DNA of 64,000 bases from Peptoniphilus sp. ING2-D1G (GCA_000952975.1 LM997412.1:124001-188000); one strand, 5' to 3'; counted from the stretch's first letter, positions 1 to 9,478 are shown. Translations and numbers: made by a program. Notes: generated by a model not told the origin, from the letters alone.

Positions 1-443
1 ATGCGCCTGATTACGGAAAGGCGACTTTAAGTGAAAGGACGGGAGGTTCAATAGTCGGAGCAAGGAACATACTTGTGGCATTTAATGTAAATCTTGGCAC
101 GGATGATTTGAAAATTGCAAAGAATATAGCAAGAGAAATCAGAGAAAGCGGAGGAGGGCTTACAAATGTAAAGGCGATGGGACTTAGAGTTTCCGACAGA
201 AATATAGTGCAAGTTTCCATGGACATGGTCAATTACAAGAAGACTCCAATGTATGAAGCCTTTGAACAGATTCGCATGGAGGCTAAGAGGTATGGGGTGC
301 AGATAGTAAATAGTGAAATAATAGGACTTATTCCCACAGATGCTATTGTGGATACGGTAAGGTATTATTTTAAGGTAGATGATTTTGGAGAGGAACAATT
401 GATAGAAAACAAGTTGTTGAATTCTTTTTTGTGTAAAAATTAA
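1..443 (+). CDS. ftcD: Glutamate formiminotransferase, C-terminal part (cut by window edge)
   Basis: This is the 3' part of a gene that begins before the window; the frame is open from base 3. It should move the formimino group of N-formiminoglutamate to tetrahydrofolate, the last histidine-degradation step before one-carbon recovery. The visible part carries the family signatures AFNVNL, IRESGGGLTNVKAMGL, VQVSMDMVNY and EAKRYGV, which align along the length with the complete paralogue at 50462-51355. The GTG at 75 falls inside the conserved AFNVNL region and is not a real start. hutI follows with a 15-nt gap, so the two are probably co-transcribed. Only the formiminotransferase domain is present; the cyclodeaminase is a separate gene (fchA) elsewhere in the window. 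Confidence 0.9.
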   Translation, partial: APDYGKATLSERTGGSIVGARNILVAFNVNLGTDDLKIAKNIAREIRESGGGLTNVKAMGLRVSDRNIVQVSMDMVNYKKTPMYEAFEQIRMEAKRYGVQIVNSEIIGLIPTDAIVDTVRYYFKVDDFGEEQLIENKLLNSFLCKN

Positions 444-458
444 TGAAGGGTGGAAAAA

Positions 459-1733
459 ATGAAAGTGGATTTAGTTATAAAAAACATAGGAGAATTAATT
501 ACCATGCAAGGACCGCAAAGACCTTGGCTTAAAAAAGACATTGAAAGTCTCACAAGGATTGAAGATGGAGTGGTAATTATAAAGGATGATAAAATACTTG
601 ATGCCGGAGAAAAAACTCTACTGAGTGATTATGATATTTCAGAGGATACCGAAGTTATTGATGCAAAGGGAAAACTTGTGACTCCAGGGCTTGTGGATTC
701 TCATGTACATTTAATTTTTGCAGGGTGGAGAGAAAATGAATTAGCTCTTACATTAAAGGGTTATGAATATATTGATATTTTAAAACAAGGCGGAGGAATT
801 TTATCCACGGTAAAAAAGACAAGAGAAGCCACGGAAGATGAATTGTATGCTCATGTGTATAAATTGTTGGACAATATGCTTGAATACGGTACTACCACAT
901 CTGAGGCAAAGAGCGGATATGGCTTGGAACTGGAAACGGAGTTAAAATCCTTAAGAGTTATAAAAAAATTAGATGAAAATCACGCAGTGGATTTAGTTCC
1001 GACCTTTTTGGGAGCTCATGCAGTTCCGCCGGAATATAAAGATAGATCCGATGAATACACGGACTATGTAATAAATGAAATGCTTCCGGCAGTAGCTGAG
1101 GAAAACTTGGCGGAATTTTGTGATGTTTTTTGTGACGAGGGAGTGTTCTCCGTGGAACAGGCGAGAAAAATATTGCAAAGAGCAAAGGAATTGAACATGA
1201 AGCTGAAAATTCATGCCGATGAACTTGCATCCTTAGGTGGAGCGGAACTGTCAGCGGAATTGGGGGCTACTACAGCGGAGCATCTGTTAAAAATCACCGA
1301 TAGGGGAATTGAGGAAATGGCAAAATCAGGAGTAATTGCAACGCTACTTCCCGGGACGCCCTTCTACTTGATGTTGGAGGAGTATGCAGATGCCAGAAAA
1401 ATGATAGATAATAATTTGGCAGTGAGCATAGCTACAGATTTAAATCCGGGAACCAGTGCTACGGAATCCCTGCAAATAATAATGAATTTGGCAAGCTATA
1501 TGATGAAGATGACTCCGGAGGAAATAATTACAGCTGTGACTATAAATGCCGCTTATGGAGTGGGAAGAGGAGACAGTGTAGGCTCTCTGAGCAAGGGAAA
1601 ACTCGCAGATTTGGTAATTTGGAATGCAGATAACATAGAATTTTTAAGTTACCATTTTGGTGTGAATTTAGTGGATAAAGTAGTAAAAAAAGGAAAATTA
1701 GTTGTAAATAATTCAAAAATAATTCAAAAATAA
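459..1733 (+). CDS. hutI: Imidazolonepropionase
   Basis: Cytoplasmic amidohydrolase that opens 4-imidazolone-5-propionate to N-formiminoglutamate, third step of histidine degradation. The 424-aa product has usual family length. It shows the metal-binding HxH motif (SHVHLIFAG, His82 and His84), the metal-site stretch KIHADELASLGGAEL and a C-terminal NPGTSATESLQ segment followed by GKLADLVIW typical of amidohydrolases. ATG 459 is chosen over the in-frame GTG at 450 because AAGGG at 446-450 sits 8 nt before it. It lies directly after a formiminotransferase gene whose substrate is the product of this enzyme. A terminator lies about 260 nt downstream, after an intergenic stretch filled with repeats. 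Confidence 0.93.
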   Translation: MKVDLVIKNIGELITMQGPQRPWLKKDIESLTRIEDGVVIIKDDKILDAGEKTLLSDYDISEDTEVIDAKGKLVTPGLVDSHVHLIFAGWRENELALTLKGYEYIDILKQGGGILSTVKKTREATEDELYAHVYKLLDNMLEYGTTTSEAKSGYGLELETELKSLRVIKKLDENHAVDLVPTFLGAHAVPPEYKDRSDEYTDYVINEMLPAVAEENLAEFCDVFCDEGVFSVEQARKILQRAKELNMKLKIHADELASLGGAELSAELGATTAEHLLKITDRGIEEMAKSGVIATLLPGTPFYLMLEEYADARKMIDNNLAVSIATDLNPGTSATESLQIIMNLASYMMKMTPEEIITAVTINAAYGVGRGDSVGSLSKGKLADLVIWNADNIEFLSYHFGVNLVDKVVKKGKLVVNNSKIIQK

Positions 1734-1782
1734 TAAAATAACAAAACGATTATCACTCGGCATAGTCGGGTTTCTAATACAA

Positions 1783-1858
1783 GTAGGGGACGATTCCATA
1801 TCGACCCGCATTATGAACCGAAGAAATATAACGGGCGGATGAAGGCATCCGCCCCTAC
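1783..1858. repeat. Intergenic palindromic repeat, complete copy
   Basis: A 76-bp element bounded by inverted ends GTAGGGG and CCCCTAC. It contains two internal hairpins, CGATTCCATATCG and GGCGGATG-aagg-CATCCGCC. It is much richer in G+C than its surroundings and lies between hutI and the convergent iclR gene. Related copies occur near 1944, 49363, 49463, 56088, 56182 and 58095. No ORF is inside. It looks like a small non-autonomous (REP/MITE-like) element. Confidence 0.7.
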
Positions 1859-1943
1859 AAAACATAGATATAAACATTAACCTATAAAATACAGCGAGTT
1901 GCCGAGGCATCCACCGGTAAAAAAAGAATGCAAATACAAAAAC

Positions 1944-1980
1944 TGTAGGGGACGATCCCACATCGTTCCGCATTATAAAC
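1944..1980. repeat. Intergenic palindromic repeat, half copy
   Basis: This stretch repeats the left half of the element at 1783: GTAGGGGACGAT, a short spacer, then ATCGTTCCGCATTATAAAC. The inverted right end CCCCTAC is missing, so it is a half copy or the remnant of a deletion. The same half-copy form recurs at 56182. Confidence 0.6.
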
Positions 1981-1994
1981 TGATTAAATAAAAA

Positions 1995-2020
1995 ATCCCG
2001 AGACAAACTCGGGATTTTAA
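1995..2020. terminator. Bidirectional terminator between hutI and iclR
   Basis: Nine-base-pair stem AATCCCGAG / CTCGGGATT with a 5-nt loop, an A run on the left and TTTTA on the right. It serves two convergent genes. Confidence 0.8.
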
Positions 2021-2028
2021 TTTCGGTT

Positions 2029-2778
2029 TTATTCAGGATTATAATATCCTAATTTATAGGACAGCTTTTCCGAAGCCTCCACAACTGCTTCGATAAAGGA
2101 ACTTTCATTGTTGTTGAATCTGTAGTAAGGCACTACAATGCCTATAGATCCCACAAATTCCTTCTGATAATTAAATACCGGAGCTCCGATGCCTGCTGTA
2201 TTGGATATGTACTCACCGAAGGAGTTGCAGTATTTTTTTTGCTTTATTGATTCTAATTCTTTTCGCAGTTCTTTTTTATTTACTTCTTTGTCTATATAGG
2301 GCTCCAGATCTCTTGAAAGGTATTGTTCTATAAATTCATCGCTTTGGTAAGCGAGTATTACTTTTCTGATGGCGCCCTTGTGCAGTTCTATTTCTCTTCC
2401 AAAGTTTTCTATGACTTTAAGCGTGTGGCTGCCGACAGCTTTGCCTATGACAATTCCATAGTTGCCGGACTTTATTACTAAAAAAGAATCCTCCAAAGTT
2501 TTTTTGGACAACGATTCAAGTATGGGCTTAGCTTCAGATTGCAGACTTATGTTTAGTGCCGCAGCCATGCCCAAAGAAATTAGGCCGGGACCTAATTTAT
2601 ATAGGTGAGATTTTATATCTTTAGTTACAAAATCACATTTTATAAGAGTGTTGAGTATTCTGTGGGTTGTGCTTGTAGGCATATCTAAATTTTCGGAAAT
2701 TTCAGATATGCTGTATTCTCTATTTTCTATTTTCATATATTCAAGTATATTAACAGCTTTTTGCAAACTTTGTATCAT
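2029..2778 (-). CDS. IclR-family transcriptional regulator
   Basis: Cytoplasmic DNA-binding repressor or activator of 249 aa, the usual IclR length. The N-terminal winged helix-turn-helix (about residues 5-65) includes SISEISENLDMPTSTTHRIL. The C-terminal effector domain contains LKVIENFGREIELHKGA and, near its end, GIGAPVFNYQKEFVGSIGI, both typical of the family. The start is supported by AGGAGGG just upstream and by a strong sigma-A promoter. It lies convergent to hutI and divergent from the DUF2232-gdpP operon. Control of the neighbouring histidine genes is plausible but not shown. The effector is unknown. Confidence 0.9.
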   Translation of the reverse strand: MIQSLQKAVNILEYMKIENREYSISEISENLDMPTSTTHRILNTLIKCDFVTKDIKSHLYKLGPGLISLGMAAALNISLQSEAKPILESLSKKTLEDSFLVIKSGNYGIVIGKAVGSHTLKVIENFGREIELHKGAIRKVILAYQSDEFIEQYLSRDLEPYIDKEVNKKELRKELESIKQKKYCNSFGEYISNTAGIGAPVFNYQKEFVGSIGIVVPYYRFNNNESSFIEAVVEASEKLSYKLGYYNPE

Positions 2779-2799
2779 AACACCCTCCTAACTGATAGT

Positions 2800-2828
2800 A
2801 TTATACCACAAAGTGGGATAATGTCCAA
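2800..2828 (-). promoter_or_regulatory. Sigma-A promoter of the iclR gene
   Basis: On the minus strand TTGGAC, 17 nt, TATAAT; the transcript would start about 25 nt before the ATG. Confidence 0.75.
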
Positions 2829-2920
2829 ATAGTGAACACAAATAGAATTGTAAAATATTTATAAACAAGTTAATATGCTATAAAACTATAATAATATTCA
2901 ACATTATGTTAAAATATTAA

Positions 2921-3835
2921 ATGTTAGGGGTGAATATTATTAATAAATCTAAGGACAATATATTTGTCTTAATAATAAAATCGGTATTGATATCATTGGG
3001 AGGGATAGTTTTTCCTTTGTTGTATTTATTTTTACCTTCCATGTTCGTTGCGGATTCCATAACTAACGGAATAGTAAAAATAATAGGAGTTTTCACTCTT
3101 TGTTGTGCAACTGTGGGACTGGTGGTTTCTCCCGCCATGGGGGCGATAATATTTAGTGTTTTCGGTCCTTTGATATTGATATTTCATTATATGATTTCAA
3201 AAAAAAGTTCAGTAAACTTAACCATAGTGACGTGTGCAGCTGTATTTTTCATATCGGTTATAGCGAGTCTTTACTCCTTCGGAATTACTCCTGAGATATT
3301 AAATTCCGCGGAAAATATGAAGGTTTTTATAGAGGTGCAAAAAAACATATTGGAATCAGGCGGCATAGATATAAGCAATTCGCAATTGATTATTATTTAC
3401 AATAGAATGCTTCAATTATTGCCGGGGAGCCTATTGATTATGTCCCTTGTAATTTCCTATATGACCTATGTAATAGCGGGAAGAACTCTTATTAAAAGAG
3501 GAGACTATATCCTGCAACCCTCTTCCTTCATATTCTTTAGAATTCCCAAGGGAATCTTCGAAGCTATATTGATAGCCTTTATATTACTATATGCGGCACA
3601 GTTATTGACGGATTATAAGTTCAATGTTCTAATAGATAATGTATATATGGTTTTTGAGGCCTTGTTCATGTTTGTGGGAGTGGCGGTTTTTTTGTTCTTT
3701 TTGAATAAATTCATAAAGGGTAAGGTCTTGAGATTTGTTATCCTGTTTTTCGTATTTATGGTGCCGGGAACAGGTACTGTGTTCACATTTACAGGAATAT
3801 TGGACTGTCTATTTAATTTTAGAAAGTTGCAATGA
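2921..3835 (+). CDS. DUF2232 (YybS-like) multi-spanning membrane protein
   Basis: Hydrophobic protein of up to 304 aa with about eight predicted membrane spans and no soluble domain. It stands directly before gdpP, rplI and dnaB, the conserved Firmicute position of yybS-like DUF2232 proteins. Members resemble ECF S components, but no substrate is established and none can be inferred here. The start is uncertain. ATG 2921 has no ribosome site, while AGGGG at 2926-2930 lies inside the reading frame and would fit a start a few codons later, at GTG 2930 or a rare ATT codon near 2936-2941. Its stop overlaps the ribosome site of gdpP, so translation is probably coupled. Confidence 0.8.
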   Translation: MLGVNIINKSKDNIFVLIIKSVLISLGGIVFPLLYLFLPSMFVADSITNGIVKIIGVFTLCCATVGLVVSPAMGAIIFSVFGPLILIFHYMISKKSSVNLTIVTCAAVFFISVIASLYSFGITPEILNSAENMKVFIEVQKNILESGGIDISNSQLIIIYNRMLQLLPGSLLIMSLVISYMTYVIAGRTLIKRGDYILQPSSFIFFRIPKGIFEAILIAFILLYAAQLLTDYKFNVLIDNVYMVFEALFMFVGVAVFLFFLNKFIKGKVLRFVILFFVFMVPGTGTVFTFTGILDCLFNFRKLQ

Positions 3836-3845
3836 GGAGAAATTT

Positions 3846-5837
3846 ATGCGTAATAAATACAATGTTAAAGATTACGGTACTTATTTGATATTTTCATTGA
3901 TAATAGTGATTGCACTGATCTATTTCAGACCTGTAATCGGAGCCATCGCTTTATTCGCCTATGTTTATATAATTTATTATATGATAACGGGCATAAATAA
4001 GAAAAATAAAGAAGTGGAAGAATATTTAGAAGATATGGGCAGGAATTTCAACACTGTTACGAAGCAAGCAATTTTCAATATGCCCTTTCCCATAGTGTTG
4101 GTCGATGAAAATAAAAAGTTCGTTTGGTACAATTCGGAATTTACAGATTTAGTGTCGGAGGAAATAAATATTGACATGCATATTGAAGATGTAATGACGG
4201 ATATAGACTTTGAAGATATGCATAAGTTAGATTCAAAGACGCCCTATGAATTTAAGTATAAAGAAAAATACTATTATATTTTTCACAGGGTGGCTGATGT
4301 CAGTAAAAATTCATCAACAAGCAACAGGATAACTATGCTTTATTTCATAGAAACTACAAAACTTAAAAAGCTTGAACAAAAATATATTTCTGAAAGTACG
4401 GTAATAGCTAAAATAGAGGTGGACAATTACGATGAAACTATGGATTCAACTCCATCCGCTAACAGACCTCTTTTAATTGCTGATATAGACTCGACCATAA
4501 GCAATTATTTTAAGTACTTTGATGCATTGGTGAGGAAGTATGACAGCGATATGTACCTGGTCCTTATGAATTATAATTCTCTTAAGATGATCAAGGAGAA
4601 GAGATTTGATATTTTGGACGATTTAAGAGAACTGGACAAGGGAAACACCATTCCGATAACTTTATCCATAGGAGTTTCATCAGAGGGTCTCGGTTTTCTG
4701 GAGGGATATCAAGAAGCGGACACTTGTCTTGATCTGGCCTTAGGTAGAGGTGGAGATCAGGTAGTTGTTAGAGTTGAAGATAATTATGAATTTTTCGGCG
4801 GAAAGACAAAGGCTGTTGAGAAGAGAAATAAAGTAAAGGCGAGAGTTTTGGGGGTCGCTTTAAAACAACTTATAGATTCAGCAGATGATGTGTTCATAAT
4901 GGGACATCAAAATGCGGATATGGATGCCATAGGATCCGCCATAGGTCTTTTAAGAGCTATATTAAACAGAAACAAGGACGGCTACATTGTTCTGAATAGC
5001 TCAAATCCGTCAATTGATAATTTGATGGAGAGAATGAAAAAGGAAGATACTTATGAAAGGGTTGTCTCGACGGATTTTGCAAAAAGCAGGATGACTCCGA
5101 GGTCGCTTTTAATATTGGTGGATAATCACAAGCCATCTTTTGCGGAGGCACCTGAACTGATAGATTTGACCACTCAAATAGTCATCATAGATCATCACAG
5201 AAGGAGCAGGGAATTCGTGCATAATGCAGTGCTTACCTATATTGAACCCTATGCTTCATCCACAAGTGAACTTGTCACGGAAATGTTAACATACATGAAT
5301 CAGGAACTGAACTTGACTCACTTTGAAGCCAATGCTCTAATGAGTGGAATAGTAGTCGATACGAAGAACTTCACCTTCCAAACAGGAGTTAGAACCTTTG
5401 AAGCGGCATCCACTTTAAGACGTGCAGGAGCAGATATGCTCAAGGTCAAGGATCTTTTCCAAGATGATTTGGATACAATGCAAAATAAAGCCATTGTAAT
5501 TCACAATGCAAACGTCATATTTAAAGAGTTTGCCATATCAAAATTTGATAAAGAGTCGAATAATTCCATCTTAATAGCAGCTCAGGCCGCAGATGAGTTA
5601 TTGGATATCAACAATGTAAATGCATCCTTTGTATTGACCAGAAATGAAGACGGCACTCATATTTCAGGAAGGAGCAGAGGAAATATTTCGGTTCAACTGA
5701 TATTGGAGAAATTAGGCGGCGGAGGTCACTTAAACATGGCGGGAGCAAAGCTTAAGACCAAAGATTTAGATGAAGCTGAAAAAATGCTGATTGCTGTGAT
5801 TGAAGAGTATTTAAAGAATGAAAAAGAGGTTGGATAA
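3846..5837 (+). CDS. gdpP: Cyclic-di-AMP phosphodiesterase GdpP (DHH/DHHA1)
   Basis: Membrane-bound enzyme that hydrolyses c-di-AMP, the second messenger of potassium and wall homeostasis. The 663-aa protein has two N-terminal membrane spans (about residues 11-50), a PAS-like region, a degenerate GGDEF domain (near residues 200-320) and a DHH/DHHA1 catalytic half. Catalytic motifs visible are GHQNADMDAIG (about 355), DHH at Asp449 and GGGGHLNMAG near 625. The upstream in-frame ATG at 3735 lies inside the DUF2232 gene. ATG 3846 with GAGGAG at 3834-3839 is the better start. The stop abuts the rplI start with no gap. Confidence 0.95.
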   Translation: MRNKYNVKDYGTYLIFSLIIVIALIYFRPVIGAIALFAYVYIIYYMITGINKKNKEVEEYLEDMGRNFNTVTKQAIFNMPFPIVLVDENKKFVWYNSEFTDLVSEEINIDMHIEDVMTDIDFEDMHKLDSKTPYEFKYKEKYYYIFHRVADVSKNSSTSNRITMLYFIETTKLKKLEQKYISESTVIAKIEVDNYDETMDSTPSANRPLLIADIDSTISNYFKYFDALVRKYDSDMYLVLMNYNSLKMIKEKRFDILDDLRELDKGNTIPITLSIGVSSEGLGFLEGYQEADTCLDLALGRGGDQVVVRVEDNYEFFGGKTKAVEKRNKVKARVLGVALKQLIDSADDVFIMGHQNADMDAIGSAIGLLRAILNRNKDGYIVLNSSNPSIDNLMERMKKEDTYERVVSTDFAKSRMTPRSLLILVDNHKPSFAEAPELIDLTTQIVIIDHHRRSREFVHNAVLTYIEPYASSTSELVTEMLTYMNQELNLTHFEANALMSGIVVDTKNFTFQTGVRTFEAASTLRRAGADMLKVKDLFQDDLDTMQNKAIVIHNANVIFKEFAISKFDKESNNSILIAAQAADELLDINNVNASFVLTRNEDGTHISGRSRGNISVQLILEKLGGGGHLNMAGAKLKTKDLDEAEKMLIAVIEEYLKNEKEVG

Positions 5838-6284
5838 ATGAAAATAATACTTTTAAAAGATGCTAAAAATATGGGTAAAAAGGGAGAATTAGTAGAAGCT
5901 AAGGACGGTTATGCAAGAAACTTTTTAATTCCAAGAAAAATAGCCATAGAAGCTACTCCCGCCAATTTAAAAAATTGGGAAGAGGAACAAGAGAGATTAG
6001 CTGAAGAAGAAAGACAAAATATAGAAAAATTCAATGAAATAAAAAAAGAAATTGAATCCAAAAAAATTGTGATAAAGGCAAAGGGCGGAGATAAGGGCAG
6101 ATTATTCGGGGCCGTTACATCGGCGGATATAAAAGACGCTCTACAAGCTCAATTGGGAGTAGATGTGGATAAGAAAAAAGTCGATTTGACGGACAATATA
6201 AAGGAGGCGGGAATAAAAACCGTTCCTATAAAATTATATAAAGACATATCTGCAAAATTAAAAGTTGAAATAGAAGCTGAATGA
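5838..6284 (+). CDS. rplI: 50S ribosomal protein L9
   Basis: 148-aa protein of the large ribosomal subunit, binding 23S rRNA near the L1 stalk. The N-terminal domain has the L9 signature ([20 protein letters not shown]), followed by a long charged connecting helix and a C-terminal domain with the conserved FGAVTSADI. The ATG follows the gdpP stop directly and uses an AGAGG site within the gdpP tail, so the two are translationally coupled. dnaB begins 1 nt after the stop. Confidence 0.98.
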   Translation: MKIILLKDAKNMGKKGELVEAKDGYARNFLIPRKIAIEATPANLKNWEEEQERLAEEERQNIEKFNEIKKEIESKKIVIKAKGGDKGRLFGAVTSADIKDALQAQLGVDVDKKKVDLTDNIKEAGIKTVPIKLYKDISAKLKVEIEAE

Positions 6285-6285
6285 T

Positions 6286-7629
6286 ATGGATGATATAAGC
6301 TTAAAGATACCGCCTCATAATATGGAGGCTGAACAGTCGGTGTTGGGAAGCATGATGCTTTCCAAGGATGCAATCACCACAGCTGTTGAAATTTTAGATG
6401 CGAAGGATTTTTATGCAGAGGTTAATTCATATATTTTTGAAGCTATAGTTTTAATTTATAACAGAAATGAAGAAGCGGACATAGTAACGACATCAGATGA
6501 ATTGAAAAAACTCAATCTTTTTGAAGAAGTGGGCGGAATAACTTATCTTGCCAACTTAACAGGTGCAGTAGTGAGCATTTCAAATGTGAAGTACTACTGC
6601 GACATAATCAAGGAAAAATCCACGCTTAGGCAGTTGATTAAAGCATCTGACAAGATAATTTCAAATTGCTATTCTCAAGAAGGTGAAGTGGAATCCATCG
6701 TCGAAAGTGCTGAAAAAGCCATATTTGACATAACTCAAAGCACACACAGAACAGGGCTTACTCCTGTAAAGGAAGCGCTTCTTGAAGCCTTTGCCCAAAT
6801 AGAACAGAGAGCTCAAAATCCGGGAGGGCTTACAGGTCTGACTACGGGATTTGTTGACTTGGACAATAAGTTATCGGGGCTTCAAAAATCCGACTTGATA
6901 ATTTTAGCTGCAAGACCCTCCATGGGAAAAACCGCTTTAATGGTAAATATAGCTACAAATGCAGCCATAAAAGACAAAGCCTCTGTTGCGATATTTTCTC
7001 TTGAAATGAGCAAGAATCAACTTGTTCAAAGAATAATATCCTCGGTGGCGCACGTAGATCTTAAAAAAATCATAAGCGGTGATTTAAATGAGGATGAGTG
7101 GCTCAAGATAATAAATACAATGCCTCTACTTTCTGAAATGAACATAGAAATAGACGATACGGCGGCCATCTCTCCCTTAGAACTCAAGGCCAAGTGCAGA
7201 GGATTGATAAACTCAAAGAAAAAATTGGACTTAGTTGTAGTAGACTATCTTCAATTGATGCAAATGAGCGCGAAAATAGAATCAAGACAACAGGAAATAT
7301 CAACAATATCCAGAAACTTAAAGGCGATAGCAAAGGAGCTGGAAGTCCCCGTAATCGCTTTGTCTCAATTGTCCCGTTCTCCGGAACTGAGATCGGATCA
7401 CAGGCCTATACTTTCAGATTTGAGAGAGTCGGGAAGTATAGAACAGGACGCCGATGTGGTAATGCTATTATACAGAGATGAATACTATACTAAAGAAGAA
7501 AGCGAAAAACCCAATACCGGCGAAGTAATAATCGCCAAGCATAGAAACGGACCTACAGGTACTGTTGAACTCGTATTTAAAAAAGAATTCACCAAGTTTT
7601 TAAATATGGAAAGAACAGCTGATTTTTAG
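6286..7629 (+). CDS. dnaB: Replicative DNA helicase
   Basis: Hexameric ATP-driven helicase that unwinds DNA ahead of the replisome. The 447-aa protein has the N-terminal domain beginning IPPHNMEAEQSVLGSM, the Walker A loop RPSMGKT (about residues 210-216), the Walker B segment DLVVVDYLQLM and the downstream QLSRSPELR and QDADVVMLL motifs. There is no intein. It has no strong ribosome site of its own and starts 1 nt after rplI, so it depends on coupling. The order gdpP-rplI-dnaB is classic for Firmicutes. Confidence 0.98.
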   Translation: MDDISLKIPPHNMEAEQSVLGSMMLSKDAITTAVEILDAKDFYAEVNSYIFEAIVLIYNRNEEADIVTTSDELKKLNLFEEVGGITYLANLTGAVVSISNVKYYCDIIKEKSTLRQLIKASDKIISNCYSQEGEVESIVESAEKAIFDITQSTHRTGLTPVKEALLEAFAQIEQRAQNPGGLTGLTTGFVDLDNKLSGLQKSDLIILAARPSMGKTALMVNIATNAAIKDKASVAIFSLEMSKNQLVQRIISSVAHVDLKKIISGDLNEDEWLKIINTMPLLSEMNIEIDDTAAISPLELKAKCRGLINSKKKLDLVVVDYLQLMQMSAKIESRQQEISTISRNLKAIAKELEVPVIALSQLSRSPELRSDHRPILSDLRESGSIEQDADVVMLLYRDEYYTKEESEKPNTGEVIIAKHRNGPTGTVELVFKKEFTKFLNMERTADF

Positions 7630-7648
7630 ATGATTTCGGAGGATGACA

Positions 7649-8509
7649 ATGGATTTTTTAAAGGTGATAATATACGGAATAGTTGAGGGAATAACGGAGT
7701 TTTTGCCCATATCTTCAACGGGACACTTAATTTTACTTAGCAAATTTTTACCTCTTTCACCTCAATCCTTTGAAAATGCTTTTTCTGTGATAATTCAGCT
7801 GGGAGCTATATTGTCCGTTGTGGTACTGTATTTTGATGAATTAAATCCCTTTTCTCTAAAAAAAGGAAGATTGAGCAATATTTCCTCGGATAAAAAGCTC
7901 TCCTTTAAAGAATTTTGGAAGTACAGGGATCTTAAAACCATGCGCCTTATTGCCAAGATAATAGTGGGATTTTTGCCGGCGGCAGTACTTGGATTTTTAC
8001 TTGACGATTTAATAGACAAATATCTTTTCAATAACGTAACAGTGGCAATTGCACTGGTATTTTATGGGATTGTAATCATCATAATGGAAAGCAGAAAAAG
8101 CGAAGATGTGAAATTTGAGACAATTGATGAAATAGATATGAGAACTATAGTTTTGATAGGGTTTTTTCAATGTTTGGCCATGGTTCCCGGGACTTCAAGA
8201 TCTGCAGCCACAATAATAGGAGCCATGCTCTTAGGATGTTCGAGAAAATCAGCAGCGGAATTTTCCTTCTTTTTGGCAATACCTACAATGCTTGGCGCAA
8301 CGGCTTTGAAAATAATAAAACTCGGATTTTCCTTTAGCAGTACACAATGGATGCAGATAATTCTCGGCATGGTGGTTTCCTTTGCAGTGGCCTATGCGGT
8401 GATAGTCAAATTTATGGGATATATTAAAAAACACGACTTTAAAGTTTTCGGGGTATATAGAATAATCCTCGGAATTATAGTTTTAACGGTCACATATGTA
8501 ATGAGGTAA
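7649..8509 (+). CDS. uppP: Undecaprenyl-diphosphate phosphatase (BacA/UppP)
   Basis: Integral membrane phosphatase that recycles undecaprenyl diphosphate to the carrier lipid for peptidoglycan and other wall polymers; overexpression in relatives gives bacitracin resistance. The 286-aa protein has the two signature stretches EGITEFLPISSTGH (residues 13-26) and PGTSRSAATI (near 180), and about eight membrane spans. ATG 7649 is preferred over ATG 7643 because GGAGGA (7638-7643) would have no spacing to the earlier codon. It is 19 nt after dnaB and 6 nt before the next gene. Confidence 0.95.
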   Translation: MDFLKVIIYGIVEGITEFLPISSTGHLILLSKFLPLSPQSFENAFSVIIQLGAILSVVVLYFDELNPFSLKKGRLSNISSDKKLSFKEFWKYRDLKTMRLIAKIIVGFLPAAVLGFLLDDLIDKYLFNNVTVAIALVFYGIVIIIMESRKSEDVKFETIDEIDMRTIVLIGFFQCLAMVPGTSRSAATIIGAMLLGCSRKSAAEFSFFLAIPTMLGATALKIIKLGFSFSSTQWMQIILGMVVSFAVAYAVIVKFMGYIKKHDFKVFGVYRIILGIIVLTVTYVMR

Positions 8510-8515
8510 GAAATT

Positions 8516-9325
8516 ATGAAATTTAAAATTTGTACAATTCAAATGAGTGCAAAGGGTGATAAAGATGAAAATCTTGAAAAAGCAAAGCGTTTTGCCTCCA
8601 TCGCTAAATCGGATTCAGCAGATGTGATTGTTTTGCCGGAAATGTGGAATTGCCCCTATAGAAATGATTATTTCGTCAAATTTGCAGAAGAAAAATACGG
8701 AAAAACCTACAGGATTATGCAAGAGATTGCAAAGAAGAAAAAAGTGCTGTTAATAGGTGGTTCCATTCCCATAAAAAGCGGAGATAAAATATACAACGAG
8801 ACCTTCGTATTTAATGAAGAGGGAGAAGAAATCCACAGCTATAGAAAAATAAATCTATTTGATGTGAATATAGAGGGTAAGGTGAGTTTTAAAGAGTCCG
8901 AAAACATTAAGGCGGGAAGCTCCATGGGAACTTTTGAAACAAAATTCGGCAGATTCGGAGTCGTGATTTGTTACGACCTCAGATTTCCCGAACTCTTTCA
9001 AAATATGTATGCTTTAGGAGCGAAGGTGGTCTTTGTTCCTGCCACTTTTACAGTGCCCACAGGGCAAATGCATTGGGAACTGTTGCTTAAGGCCAGAGCT
9101 GTGGACTATCAATACTATGTAGTAGGTGCAAGCATTGCAAGAGACGATGAGTTGTCCAAAAATGCCTACGGACATTCCATGACGGTAAATCCCATGGGTG
9201 AGGTAATATCTTCATTGGATGAAAAAGAAGGCATGATTTCATCTGAAATCGACTTAAATGAAGTGGAAAAGGTCAGAAAAGAAATACCTCTTGAAAATTC
9301 AAGAAACATGAGAAAATTGATTTAA
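8516..9325 (+). CDS. Carbon-nitrogen hydrolase (nitrilase superfamily, omega-amidase-like)
   Basis: Cytoplasmic amidase of the nitrilase fold, 269 aa. The Glu-Lys-Cys triad is visible: Glu42 in LPEMW, Lys111 in YRKINLF and Cys152 in VICYDLRFPEL. The YRKINLFDV and RARAVDYQ-like segments match the omega-amidase (NIT2) branch, which deamidates alpha-ketoglutaramate and related compounds; the substrate here is inferred only. GAGG at the end of uppP acts as its ribosome site. A second, more distant nitrilase lies at 16897-17691. Confidence 0.85.
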   Translation: MKFKICTIQMSAKGDKDENLEKAKRFASIAKSDSADVIVLPEMWNCPYRNDYFVKFAEEKYGKTYRIMQEIAKKKKVLLIGGSIPIKSGDKIYNETFVFNEEGEEIHSYRKINLFDVNIEGKVSFKESENIKAGSSMGTFETKFGRFGVVICYDLRFPELFQNMYALGAKVVFVPATFTVPTGQMHWELLLKARAVDYQYYVVGASIARDDELSKNAYGHSMTVNPMGEVISSLDEKEGMISSEIDLNEVEKVRKEIPLENSRNMRKLI

Positions 9326-9328
9326 ATA

Positions 9329-9357
9329 TTGCGACTTCTTGAAATATATGATAAAAT
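9329..9357 (+). promoter_or_regulatory. Sigma-A promoter candidate before the NlpC/P60-like gene
   Basis: TTGCGA, 17 nt, TAAAAT. The start of transcription would fall near 9364, well upstream of a hairpin terminator at 9439-9478 and of the next gene at 9514, giving a leader of about 150 nt. Confidence 0.5.
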
Positions 9358-9438
9358 GGTAACAGAATAAAGTCATCAATGTCTGTATTTCATTTATTAT
9401 TATAAATTAAAAGGTCGATATTTTAATTGAAAGATAAT

Positions 9439-9478
9439 AAGGTCAAAGAATACTTTAAGTTTTCTTTGGCCTTTTTTA
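9439..9478 (+). terminator. Hairpin terminator or attenuator
   Basis: Twelve-base-pair stem AAGGTCAAAGAA / TTCTTTGGCCTT with one G-U pair, then a T run. It may end the uppP operon, or end or attenuate a leader started at 9329-9357. Confidence 0.75.

Noticed and set aside
2921-2941. Calling DUF2232 firmly from ATG 2921
   Set aside because: No ribosome site before it; the AGGGG inside the frame points to a later start, so the start is left uncertain.
7194-7481. A 95-aa frame within dnaB
   Set aside because: It is a shadow of the well-conserved helicase gene in another frame.
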